DNA of 6,132 nucleotides from an uncultured Desulfovibrio sp. (GCA_945871415.1 CAMBWG010000144.1:1-6132); one strand, 5' to 3'. Counted from the stretch's first letter, positions 1 through 5,898 are shown. A program made the numbers and translations. Notes: generated by a model from the letters alone, not told the origin.

Positions 1-1362
1 AACAAAGTCCTGAGACACTCCGGAACCGAAAATGGCAAAATTACCGCCGGCCTGAGCAGCCACAGCCCGCTCCACGGCCACATCGCCGCCGGCATGCACC
101 CACCAGAAGGAGTACGGCAGCAGCAGCCCCACGGCCACCACGGCCAGGAGTGCCAGCGTCAGGAAAAAGCGACGCAGCCAGTTCCGCCCCGCCTCGGGCG
201 GCTCCGGCAGACGCGGCGGCGCAGGCGGTTCTCCCTGCCCGTCCTCCGGCGGGGGCGTGACGCTCGCGCCCTCCCTGTCCGTCGTATCTTCTGCCGGGTG
301 CGACGCGGCCTCCCCGTCCGGAGCAAAAGCCGTCAGGAAGGCATCCGGCGTCGCGGCAAAATCCGCGGGCGACGGCACGGACTCGCTCTCTTCGACAACG
401 GCGGCACACGGAATTTCCGGCTCCGCCGACGCCGCCGATCGGGCGGACTCCTCCGTTTCAGGCTCGTCGACGCGCATCGCCGCCGCGGATTCTCCGACAT
501 CCGCTTCCGGTCGCCGATCCCGGCGCAAGGCTATCCCCTGCGCCGCCAGCGCGGCCCGCAAATTCCGCAAATCATCTTCGCCGCCGGACGGCACGGCTTC
601 CGCAGGCCCTTCTTCATCCTCATCACGGGACCACGCCACGGGCAGTTCCATGTCCTCCGACAGAGTCCGGGCAGGACCTTTTCCGCCCACTCCCGGCTGC
701 GGCCTGGCACTGCTCCGCGCGGCCGGAGCATCCTCCGGCTCCCGGGGTTCTCCCTCTCCGCTGATCGCGGCGGTCTCCCCAACCGGCAACATGTCCCGGT
801 CACCGCCTCTGTCATCCGCGGAAACAGTAAAGAACTTTCCCGCACGGGGCTGCATCCGGGCCGCTCCGCCGTCAGCAGCGCCGTACCCTCCCTCCTGCAA
901 ACGAACCACAGCGCCCCGCGGCTCAGCGTCGTCATGATACCGGCCTTCGTCCTCTGCGGGAAACGAGGAAAACACTTCCGGCGATACGGGATGAATGTCA
1001 GCGTCCGGCTGTTCCGTCATGTTCCGCCGGGAACGGGGAGAACTATCTTCGCGCCCGTCATGCGGCAAATCATTCTCCCACGGCACGGACAAATCCCTGT
1101 CACGAGACCGCCGGGACTCACCCGGCGCCATTTCCCGTTCATCCCGGGATGCCGGCCGCCGACGCCGCACCGGCAGCGGTTCTTCCTTCCAGGACGCCGC
1201 CCCGGAAGGGGTGTCCTGTGTCGGTTCCCACAAAAAGGAAGGAACCATGACATCTTCGCCCTGATACTCCGAAGTTTCTTCGGAATATTCGCCAGTGGAG
1301 CGCTGCCGACGCAGGCGGGCACGGTTCAGCGCGGAAAGAGAAAGTTCGTTCTGTTTTGCCAT
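1..1362 (-). CDS. Membrane-anchored MBOAT partner protein with long disordered cytoplasmic tail (3' end cut by window)
   Basis: An uninterrupted minus-strand frame of 454 codons starts at ATG 1362 and is still open at position 1, so the C-terminus is missing. AGGCGG lies 8 bases before the ATG and overlaps the stop of the upstream acyltransferase gene, 12 bases away, so the two genes are surely co-transcribed and perhaps translationally coupled. Residues 1-394 are low-complexity, rich in Pro, Glu, Asp, Arg, Ala and Gly, and look disordered. Residues about 399-415 form one hydrophobic helix, preceded by Arg397-Arg398, which predicts an N-in orientation. The segment after it would be periplasmic and contains GSGVSQDF at 446-453, placed and shaped like the nucleophile block of SGNH hydrolases. 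Known MBOAT partners (AlgJ/AlgX, DltD, PatB) are SGNH-like extracytoplasmic proteins, so an acetyl-transfer role is inferred. The family of the tail is not recognised. The reading frame is certain; the function is tentative. Confidence 0.85.
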   Translation of the reverse strand, partial: MAKQNELSLSALNRARLRRQRSTGEYSEETSEYQGEDVMVPSFLWEPTQDTPSGAASWKEEPLPVRRRRPASRDEREMAPGESRRSRDRDLSVPWENDLPHDGREDSSPRSRRNMTEQPDADIHPVSPEVFSSFPAEDEGRYHDDAEPRGAVVRLQEGGYGAADGGAARMQPRAGKFFTVSADDRGGDRDMLPVGETAAISGEGEPREPEDAPAARSSARPQPGVGGKGPARTLSEDMELPVAWSRDEDEEGPAEAVPSGGEDDLRNLRAALAAQGIALRRDRRPEADVGESAAAMRVDEPETEESARSAASAEPEIPCAAVVEESESVPSPADFAATPDAFLTAFAPDGEAASHPAEDTTDREGASVTPPPEDGQGEPPAPPRLPEPPEAGRNWLRRFFLTLALLAVVAVGLLLPYSFWWVHAGGDVAVERAVAAQAGGNFAIFGSGVSQDFV

Positions 1363-1374
1363 GATGTGCCCCGC

Positions 1375-2910
1375 CTAGAACTGAAAATAGAGGAAAACGG
1401 CCTTGCGGCTCAGCATCAGCAGGGACAGACCTGACAGCACGGCCAGAAAAAGCGCCCACAGCAGCCCCCGCACGCCGACAAAACCGAAGGACAGGGGAAG
1501 ACGGGATTCCCCCGCGCCCCCTTCCCGGCAATCCTGCATCAGCTGCCGGCAGTTGGGCAGGCACCAGACCACAAACGCGCCGATCAGCAGCAGGGCCACG
1601 GGTTCCCAGCCCGACACATAGCCGTTGGGCATGATCCGGGCCATGCCCACGGCGCCGTTCAACGGTCCGCCGTCCACGGCCCCCGTGGCATCAGGCAGGC
1701 CGAACATGGCCTCAAAGACCCTGCGCGCGCCGTCCAGCGTCCGGGCCCGGAAAATGACCCAGCACCAGTTGATGCAGAAAAAAGTCAGCGCCGCGCAGAG
1801 AAAACGCATGGGCGCGCTGTTCATGAACATTTCCCCGGCGCTGCCCTTGACCAGCGCGCGGAACCAGTGATTGACGGTAAGCATGAAGCCGTGCAGGGCC
1901 CCCCAGAGAATGAAGGTCCAGCCCGCGCCGTGCCAGGCTCCGCCGATCAGCATGGTCAGAAACAGGTTCCGATACTGGCGCGGACGCCCGGCGCGGCTGC
2001 CGCCCAGCGGAATATACAGAAAATCCCGCAGCCACGCGCCGAGACTGATATGCCAGCGCCGCCAGAAATCCACGATGCCCGTGGACTTGTATGGCGAATT
2101 AAAGTTTTCCGGCAGATTCAGTCCCAGCATGAGGCCGATGCCCAGCGCCATGTCCGTATAGCCGGAAAAATCAAAATACAGCTGAAACGTGTAGCAGAAC
2201 GAACCGGCCCAGGCTTCGGCCCCGCTCAGAGGGAAGCCCCGTTCGGCCGCATTGAAGACAGCGTTGGCATAGGGCGCCAGCGAATCGGCCAGCAGCACCT
2301 TCTTGGCCATGCCCATGACGAAGAGCGCAACGCCCATACCCATCTGACGGGACGTTGGCATACCCAGAGCGTCGAGCTGCGGCCCGATCTGCTCATAACG
2401 GACAATGGGGCCCGACATGACATAGGGGAAGCAGGAGGCGAACAGCGCGTGACGCAACGCCCCTTCGGGCGCGATCTGCCGCCTGTAGACACCCACCAGC
2501 CAGGCTATCTGAATGAAGGTGTAAAAGGAGATTCCCACCGGCAACGGCGGCGGCGTAAAGGAAAATTCCCAGCCCGAGACCTGCATGAGCACCTGAGCCA
2601 GAAAGCCCGAATACTTGAACCAGATCAGCGGCGCGATATTGACGCACAACGCCAGCGCCAGCAGGCCGCGTCGTCCGGGACGCCCGCTGCGCTCCCCGGG
2701 CTGGGCCAGCGCAAGGCCGAAGGCATAATTGACAGCCACCAGCGCCGCCAGCAGCAAAAAAAAGACCGGCCCCCACAACACATAGAAAACGGCCGAGAAC
2801 AGCAGCAGCACAAAGTGCAGAAACGAGGGCGCTCCCGCGGCGACCAGACGCCATACCAGCAGAAGCAGAGGCAGAAAAAGGAAAAGAAACGAATAGGAGG
2901 TGAACAGCAT
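1375..2910 (-). CDS. MBOAT family O-acyltransferase (AlgI/DltB type)
   Basis: This 511-residue polytopic inner-membrane protein has about ten hydrophobic segments. Family hallmarks are the block WRRWHISLGAWLRDF (283-297) followed by LYIPLGG, and GGAWHGAGWTFILWGALHG (323-341), whose His327 is the invariant catalytic histidine. YFDFSGYTDMALG (245-257) is a further AlgI-type motif. The length is normal for AlgI. Known members move an acyl group, usually acetyl, across the membrane for attachment to an exported polysaccharide, teichoic acid or peptidoglycan; the acceptor cannot be told from this sequence. The start at 2910 is chosen because GGGAAG lies just upstream and the protein then begins with the hydrophobic MLFTSYSFLFLF. 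The frame stays open to an ATG at 2982, but those 24 extra residues are Arg/Cys-rich and atypical. The next gene, 12 bases downstream, encodes a membrane-anchored protein that may be its extracytoplasmic partner. Confidence 0.93.
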   Translation of the reverse strand: MLFTSYSFLFLFLPLLLLVWRLVAAGAPSFLHFVLLLFSAVFYVLWGPVFFLLLAALVAVNYAFGLALAQPGERSGRPGRRGLLALALCVNIAPLIWFKYSGFLAQVLMQVSGWEFSFTPPPLPVGISFYTFIQIAWLVGVYRRQIAPEGALRHALFASCFPYVMSGPIVRYEQIGPQLDALGMPTSRQMGMGVALFVMGMAKKVLLADSLAPYANAVFNAAERGFPLSGAEAWAGSFCYTFQLYFDFSGYTDMALGIGLMLGLNLPENFNSPYKSTGIVDFWRRWHISLGAWLRDFLYIPLGGSRAGRPRQYRNLFLTMLIGGAWHGAGWTFILWGALHGFMLTVNHWFRALVKGSAGEMFMNSAPMRFLCAALTFFCINWCWVIFRARTLDGARRVFEAMFGLPDATGAVDGGPLNGAVGMARIMPNGYVSGWEPVALLLIGAFVVWCLPNCRQLMQDCREGGAGESRLPLSFGFVGVRGLLWALFLAVLSGLSLLMLSRKAVFLYFQF

Positions 2911-2914
2911 ACAT

Positions 2915-2920
2915 CTTCCC
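2915..2920 (-). promoter_or_regulatory. Ribosome binding site deciding the MBOAT start
   Basis: GGGAAG on the minus strand lies 4 bases before the ATG at 2910. It supports that start over the in-frame ATG at 2982, which would add a hydrophilic Arg/Cys-rich extension ahead of the first membrane helix. The spacing is a little short. I found no convincing sigma70 or sigma54 promoter between this site and the terminator at 3067-3103, although the gene should have one there. Confidence 0.55.
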
Positions 2921-3066
2921 GGCACGCCCGCGGGCACGCTCCCGCGCTGTACGCCGTCCCTTCTGCACCTTCGACAGAACAAGAGGTGCGCCGCCGTCCC
3001 CGCCGCACGATCTGCGACGGCACGCCGGACGCACCCCGTTCTTCGTCAGAAGATTCCGCCTTCCGG

Positions 3067-3103
3067 AAAAAGGGAGCCGCCGGACAAATGCGGACCGGCT
3101 CCC
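3067..3103 (-). terminator. Intrinsic terminator, minus strand, downstream of the IHF-like gene
   Basis: Arms GGGAGCCG (3072-3079) and CGGCTCCC (3096-3103) form a perfect 8-bp GC-rich stem. The loop holds a further CCG/CGG pairing. On the minus strand the hairpin is followed directly by five T (3071-3067). There is no T-run on the other side, so it works on transcripts moving leftward. It would end the IHF-like transcript after a roughly 170-base 3' untranslated region containing the hairpin element, and it separates that transcript from the MBOAT operon. Confidence 0.75.
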
Positions 3104-3108
3104 CTCTC

Positions 3109-3251
3109 AGAGCATTTTCAGTTTGAAACGCCTTGCGCTTCAAACCATACGGCCTGTCGTTTCGCGGAAAAACACGGTTTTCCGCTCACTTGTGGCCGGG
3201 CGGCGCTGTGCCGCCGCCTCGCATTTGCCTTTTTCAAAGGCAAAAGGCTCT
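3109..3251. repeat. 143-bp hairpin-rich element with imperfect terminal inverted repeats (REP/MITE-like)
   Basis: The ends are 19-base imperfect inverted repeats: AGAGCATTTTCAGTTTGAA (3109-3127) against TTCAAAGGCAAAAGGCTCT (3233-3251), with 15 of 19 positions complementary. Inside are four consecutive hairpins. They are TTTGAAACGC/GCGCTTCAAA (3122-3144, one A-C mismatch that becomes U-G in a minus-strand RNA), GCGGAAAA/TTTTCCGC (3164-3185), GGCGGC/GCCGCC (3199-3215) and TTTGCCTTT/AAAGGCAAA (3224-3244, 9 bp perfect). No transposase is present. It lies between the IHF-like stop and the terminator, so it would be transcribed as 3' untranslated RNA. Whether it recurs in the genome cannot be seen here. 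Confidence 0.6.
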
Positions 3252-3267
3252 AACCAGAAGCGGATTC

Positions 3268-3281
3268 CGTAGGACTACGGA
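3268..3281. repeat. Palindrome overlapping the IHF-like stop codon
   Basis: CCGTAG-GA-CTACGG is a perfect 6-bp inverted repeat with a 2-base spacer. It spans the TAG stop at 3277-3275. It has no T-run, so it is not a terminator by itself. It may be a transcript-stabilising hairpin or chance. Confidence 0.35.
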
Positions 3282-3562
3282 TTGAGTTCGGAACGGAATT
3301 TGCGCGACAAACGGAACACAACCACCTTGCGGGGAGGCAGGGTAATGGCTTCATCCGTTTGCGGATTGCGCCCCTTGCGGGATTTTTTATCGTAGGACTC
3401 GAACTTGCCGAAGCCGCTGATCAGCAGGGCGCAATCCTTCTTGATGGCGTCCTTCATGATTTCCAGCAGTTTCTCGACCGTATTCTTCACGTCCACACGG
3501 TTTTTATCCGTGCTTTCGTAAATACGTTCGACAATGTCGGCCTTGGTGAGGGTTTTCTTCAT
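3275..3562 (-). CDS. HU/IHF-family nucleoid DNA-binding protein, closest to IHF alpha
   Basis: This 95-residue protein has the normal HU/IHF length and a full-length domain. LTKADIVERIY (5-15) is the typical first helix. ISGFGKF (48-54) is the conserved turn into the beta arms. KGRNPQT (63-69) is the arm tip, with the DNA-intercalating Pro67. RKVVVFRLSRKFRSELN (78-94) is the C-terminal strand and helix. The RxGRNP context and RKVVVF resemble IHF alpha more than HU. Members dimerise and bend DNA in nucleoid organisation, recombination and activation of sigma54 promoters. The start at 3562 is preferred because AAGGA lies 9 bases upstream; an in-frame ATG at 3571 would sit directly on the AAGGA. 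A partner subunit is not in the window. It is divergent from the radical SAM gene and ends in the terminator at 3067-3103. Confidence 0.93.
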   Translation of the reverse strand: MKKTLTKADIVERIYESTDKNRVDVKNTVEKLLEIMKDAIKKDCALLISGFGKFESYDKKSRKGRNPQTDEAITLPPRKVVVFRLSRKFRSELNP

Positions 3563-3589
3563 GGCGACCATTCCTTACACTCGCTTGCA

Positions 3590-3616
3590 GACCGTCGCTC
3601 CCCACGGTCAGACCGT
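3590..3616 (-). promoter_or_regulatory. Triple alternating GACCGT dyads in the leader of the IHF-like gene
   Basis: On the plus strand GACCGT (3590-3595), ACGGTC (3604-3609) and GACCGT (3611-3616) alternate in orientation, and CAGACCGT occurs twice (3588-3595, 3609-3616). The middle copy can pair with either flank, giving two mutually exclusive hairpins in the leader RNA 28-54 bases before the start codon, or a protein-binding dyad. I infer autoregulation or a leader switch; no regulator is identified. A poor sigma70 match (TTGCCC, 17 bases, TAATGG) lies further upstream and is not called. Confidence 0.35.
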
Positions 3617-3723
3617 ACAGACCCATTACCATGCAGCCTATCGGCGGGGCAAGGCATTTCCCCTTCGGAGCCACCAGGGCTGCACAGCCGTGCCCTTCCT
3701 GCGAAGCGGCACATTCCCTATCC

Positions 3724-4785
3724 ATGACGAATATTCTTTTCAGCCTGCCCTGGCCCCTGCCGGCGCGCGCAACGCGACAGCCGATAGTCCCCGTTTTCCT
3801 GCCCTACGCCGGATGTCCCGTGCGCTGCGTCTTCTGCGCCCAGCACATCCAGACAGGACGGAATCCGGCTCCCCTTGCCGCCACCCTCAAGACGGCACTT
3901 GCCGTCCTGCGACACCGCAGGGAACAGGGGCTGCCTCCGGCAGAACTGGCCTTTTACGGCGGAACTTTTACGGCTCAGCCTCCCGCGGCGCTGCGGGCCT
4001 GCCTGAATCTTTTTGAAACGGCATGCCGTCAGGGCCTTGCCTCAACCTTCCGCTGCTCCACCCGCCCGGATGCCGTCGACACGCCGCGCCTTGCCCTCCT
4101 GCGGGATGCCGGTTGTTCCATGGTGGAGCTGGGCATTCAAAGTTTCGACGACGCCGCGCTTGCCGCAGCCCGCCGGGGCTACGACGGCGCATGCGCGCAC
4201 GCGGCCTGTCAGGCGGTCACCGCCGCCGGGCTGCGCCTCGGCGTGCAGCTCATGCCGGGTATGCCGGGCGTGACGCCCGAAATATTCCTGCGCGATGTTT
4301 CGCGCCTTTGTACGAATCCCGCCGCCGTCACGGCCCATGCCGTCCGTTTCTATCCCTGCGTCGTAATGGAAGGAACGGAACTGGCACGCCTCTGGCGCGA
4401 GGGGCGCTATATTCCCTGGCCGCTGGAAACGACTCTTGATGCGCTCGCCGAAGCATGGCTCATGGCGCTGCATGCCCGAATGCCCGTCATCCGCATGGGA
4501 CTTGCACCCGAAAACGATCTGGCCGCAGCGCTGCTCGCCGGCCCCTGGGACCCGGCCCTCGGCACCCGCGTCATGGCGCGGGCCCTGTTCCGGCATGTGC
4601 GCAGGGGACTCGAAGCCCGGGGCCTGCGCGGACTGATCCGGCTGGAAGTACCGCGTCGCTGCCAGGGCTACTTCTGGGGAGCCCACAGCGAACTGCGCGC
4701 GGCATGGGCCGGCCTGGGCCTTGCCACCCCGCCCGTCTGGAGCACCGGACACCTCATACGCATCGAAGCCCGCTCCGCGCCGTAA
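3724..4785 (+). CDS. Elp3-like radical SAM protein lacking the acetyltransferase domain
   Basis: This 353-residue protein has the radical SAM cluster motif CPVRCVFC, with Cys31, Cys35 and Cys38 (CX3CX2C) binding the [4Fe-4S] cluster that cleaves S-adenosylmethionine. It follows the strand IVPVFLPYAG, the usual N-terminus of a small bacterial group related to the Elp3 radical SAM domain. AFYGGTFT (76-83) is the GGE-like SAM-binding motif. STRPDAVD (112-119), VELGIQSFDD (134-143), QLMPGMPG (175-182) and VIRMGLAPENDL (255-266) with AGPWDPALG (272-280) complete the family pattern. No GNAT acetyltransferase domain follows, unlike archaeal and eukaryotic Elp3. The substrate is unknown; tRNA modification would be only an analogy. 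The start at 3724 puts the cluster motif near the N-terminus; the frame is open upstream to an ATG at 3631 with 31 unconserved-looking residues. Neither start has a good ribosome binding site. Confidence 0.87.
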   Translation: MTNILFSLPWPLPARATRQPIVPVFLPYAGCPVRCVFCAQHIQTGRNPAPLAATLKTALAVLRHRREQGLPPAELAFYGGTFTAQPPAALRACLNLFETACRQGLASTFRCSTRPDAVDTPRLALLRDAGCSMVELGIQSFDDAALAAARRGYDGACAHAACQAVTAAGLRLGVQLMPGMPGVTPEIFLRDVSRLCTNPAAVTAHAVRFYPCVVMEGTELARLWREGRYIPWPLETTLDALAEAWLMALHARMPVIRMGLAPENDLAAALLAGPWDPALGTRVMARALFRHVRRGLEARGLRGLIRLEVPRRCQGYFWGAHSELRAAWAGLGLATPPVWSTGHLIRIEARSAP

Positions 4786-4812
4786 TGCCATATCCGGCAC
4801 AGGGGTGCGAAA

Positions 4813-4833
4813 AACATAAACATATTTTATGTT
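4813..4833. repeat. AT-rich inverted repeat after the radical SAM gene
   Basis: AACATAAA (4813-4820) and TTTATGTT (4826-4833) form an 8-bp perfect inverted repeat around CATAT, 28 bases past the stop. There is no GC-rich stem or immediate T-run, so this is a poor intrinsic terminator. It may be a binding site or part of an AT-rich spacer. No better terminator for the radical SAM gene was found between 4786 and 4870. Confidence 0.35.
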
Positions 4834-4872
4834 ATACGCCACGTTTTTGCAATAAAAAAGCACAGGATACTT

Positions 4873-5116
4873 AAAAAAACTCCTTCGGTGCGCCAAATCT
4901 CCCCGGGTCCTCATCATACCCGCCCCCCCTTGCGCCTTCCTCTGAGACCTTGCGATCGAAGATACGCCGCCCTCCGCGCAAACAGCGAGACGGCTGCCGG
5001 GGGGAGCCGGCAGCCGTCTCTGAGAAGGAGGAGGTTCTGGGTTGGAGGTTGGAGAAGCAGGAGGAGATTCGGAGAAACTTCGGCAACTGTCGAGGGACAA
5101 GCACAGCTACCGAAAA
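4873..5116 (-). ncRNA. Candidate structured small RNA of about 240 nt, 6S-like layout
   Basis: No credible protein gene covers this stretch. Read as minus-strand RNA, the ends pair: UUCGGU (5114-5109) with ACCGAA (4889-4884), then GUGC (5104-5101) with GCGC (4893-4890), then CCGAAUCUCC (5072-5063) with GGAGAUUUGG (4902-4893), where the single mismatch is a G-U wobble only on this strand. The apex is a perfect 14-bp hairpin (5020-4987, loop CUCCCC). The 5' arm is pyrimidine-rich and the 3' arm purine-rich. The 3' closing strand runs into seven U (4879-4873), fitting intrinsic termination, and a sigma70-like promoter precedes the 5' end. Closed ends, a long internal region and an apical hairpin recall 6S RNA, but I do not recognise conserved 6S sequence and it is longer than the usual 180-200 nt. 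Ends are approximate. Confidence 0.45.
4987..5020. repeat. Perfect 14-bp GC-rich hairpin
   Basis: GAGACGGCTGCCGG (4987-5000) and CCGGCAGCCGTCTC (5007-5020) are exact reverse complements around GGGGAG. It is the strongest stem in the window. Neither side has a T-run, so it is not a terminator; I place it as the apical hairpin of the candidate RNA. Confidence 0.9.
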
Positions 5117-5120
5117 TCTA

Positions 5121-5149
5121 TATATAATCCACCAGAAAACGGCGGACAA
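5121..5149 (-). promoter_or_regulatory. Sigma70-like promoter for the candidate RNA
   Basis: On the minus strand TTGTCC (5149-5144) and TATATA (5126-5121) are separated by exactly 17 bases; each matches consensus at 4 of 6 positions. Transcription would begin near 5117-5112, exactly where the RNA's 5' closing helix begins. The opposite strand has a perfect TATAAT (5123-5128) but no -35 partner and no gene after it. Confidence 0.45.
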
Positions 5150-5179
5150 TTTCGCCGGAAAAGGCGTTTTTTTCAAACT

Positions 5180-5295
5180 GCGCCGGGGCAGTCCCGGCGC
5201 GGGGAAACGGTTCGCCCGAGAGCGCCGCCTGCCGGCGGCGCTACGGCGTCACCCGGAGAAAATTCTGAAAGATCCTGTCCCGCCCGCAGCGGGAC
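5180..5295. repeat. Cluster of three perfect hairpins in the intergenic region
   Basis: Three perfect inverted repeats follow each other: GCGCCGGG/CCCGGCGC (5180-5200, 8 bp, loop GCAGT), AGCGCCGCC/GGCGGCGCT (5221-5242, 9 bp, loop TGCC) and GTCCCGC/GCGGGAC (5277-5295, 7 bp, loop CCGCA). None is followed by a T-run. They fill the gap between the candidate RNA promoter and the ZraP-like gene terminator. They could be REP-type palindromes or transcript-end structures. No protein-coding sequence is credible here. Confidence 0.6.
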
Positions 5296-5304
5296 CTGCA
5301 GGGA

Positions 5305-5360
5305 AGAAAAATCCTGTCGGACACGCTGTCCGCGCTTTTACCCGGAAGCAGGATTTTTCT
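5305..5360 (-). terminator. Probable terminator of the ZraP-like gene (nested inverted repeat)
   Basis: AGAAAAATCCTG (5305-5316) and CAGGATTTTTCT (5349-5360) are a perfect 12-bp inverted repeat. Within it CGGACA/TGTCCG (5318-5332, loop CGC) forms a second hairpin. On the minus strand the structure begins 12 bases after the ZraP-like stop and ends in CAGGATTTTTCTT, so U-rich sequence forms the 3' arm, as in bidirectional-type terminators. The GC core is modest, so efficiency is uncertain. Confidence 0.5.
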
Positions 5361-5372
5361 CACCGGGAAGAA

Positions 5373-5885
5373 TTAGTAATGACGGCGCTGCTGCGGCATG
5401 GGACGGCCATCGGGGGGGCAGGGACGATCCCCGTCACGCAACTGCGGCGCGCCCACTTCCTTTTCCAGGCGATCGCTCAGTTCGTTGTGCAGATCCGCCA
5501 TCTGATCCTGCAGCTTCACCAGCTCTTCAGCCGTGCTGCGCACAGCCTTCACATCAGGGTTGGCAGCGTTGCGCAGGGCGGACAGCTCCTGGCGCTTCAC
5601 AAAAATCTGGTCGCGGATAGGCCGCATCTTGGGAGCGTATTCGTCAATCAGGGCGCTGTACTTGGCACGCTGCTCGGGAGTCAGCCCGCGACCGTAACCA
5701 TAGCCGCCCCAGTGCCCGCGGTAGCCGCCGCCGTAACAACCGTAACCGCCGTCATCATCGTAGCCGTTGCAGCCATAACCGTACCCCATGCCGTGATGCG
5801 GACGGGCTTCGGCGGTAGCGGCGAACGTTCCACCCACGAGGGTTGCGGCAAACAGGACAGGCAGAATAATGCGGGAAGGCTTCAT
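5373..5885 (-). CDS. zraP: ZraP/Spy-CpxP-like periplasmic zinc-associated stress protein
   Basis: A 170-residue exported protein. Residues 1-27 are a signal peptide: Lys/Arg near the start, hydrophobic core ILPVLFAATLVGGTF, and likely cleavage after ATAEA. Residues 29-66 are rich in Gly, Tyr, His and Asp, with Cys39 and Cys50, plausible metal ligands. LTPEQRAKY (68-76) is the LTxxQ motif of the Spy/CpxP/ZraP family and starts a helical, charged segment to about residue 143, probably coiled-coil and oligomerising. The tail is short, Pro/Arg-rich and ends in RRHY. ZraP binds zinc and acts as a periplasmic chaperone linked to envelope stress; that role here is inferred from the family. The start at 5885 is fixed by AAGGAG (5898-5893) 7 bases upstream and by the signal peptide. 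The frame extends upstream to 5984 through the promoter region, which is not credible. Confidence 0.88.
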   Translation of the reverse strand: MKPSRIILPVLFAATLVGGTFAATAEARPHHGMGYGYGCNGYDDDGGYGCYGGGYRGHWGGYGYGRGLTPEQRAKYSALIDEYAPKMRPIRDQIFVKRQELSALRNAANPDVKAVRSTAEELVKLQDQMADLHNELSDRLEKEVGAPQLRDGDRPCPPDGRPMPQQRRHY

Positions 5886-5892
5886 GTGAAAA

Positions 5893-5898
5893 CTCCTT
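5893..5898 (-). promoter_or_regulatory. Ribosome binding site of the ZraP-like gene
   Basis: AAGGAG on the minus strand sits 7 bases before the ATG at 5885. It is the strongest Shine-Dalgarno sequence in the window and decides this start against in-frame upstream ATGs. Confidence 0.85.

Noticed and set aside
94..1434. A 446-codon plus-strand open frame
   Set aside because: It is codon-for-codon antisense to the minus-strand gene at 1-1362. Its translation is Arg/Pro/Gly-rich with no domain, and it overlaps the 3' end of the MBOAT gene. The minus frame has a signal-anchor helix and operon placement.
1867..3126. A 419-codon plus-strand open frame
   Set aside because: It lies opposite the MBOAT gene and its translation is a Gln/Arg/His-rich low-complexity chain typical of an antisense shadow in GC-rich DNA.
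4824..4852. Minus-strand promoter-like pair TTGCAA, 17 bases, TAAAAT
   Set aside because: The match is fair, but it would drive only antisense RNA into the 3' end of the radical SAM gene, and AT-rich spacers give such matches by chance. It may be noted as a possible antisense promoter.
4042..5100. A 352-codon minus-strand open frame
   Set aside because: It is mainly antisense to the radical SAM gene and runs through the candidate RNA region. There is no recognisable domain, ribosome binding site or membrane segment.
4870..5120. SRP RNA, RNase P RNA or tmRNA as identity of the structured region
   Set aside because: The SRP GGAAGCAGCC-type tetraloop domain, RNase P conserved core and a tRNA-like acceptor end are all absent.
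5152..5173. Plus-strand hairpin CGCC/GGCG followed by seven T
   Set aside because: The stem is only 4 bp and no plus-strand gene or well-supported promoter lies upstream, so a terminator call is weak.
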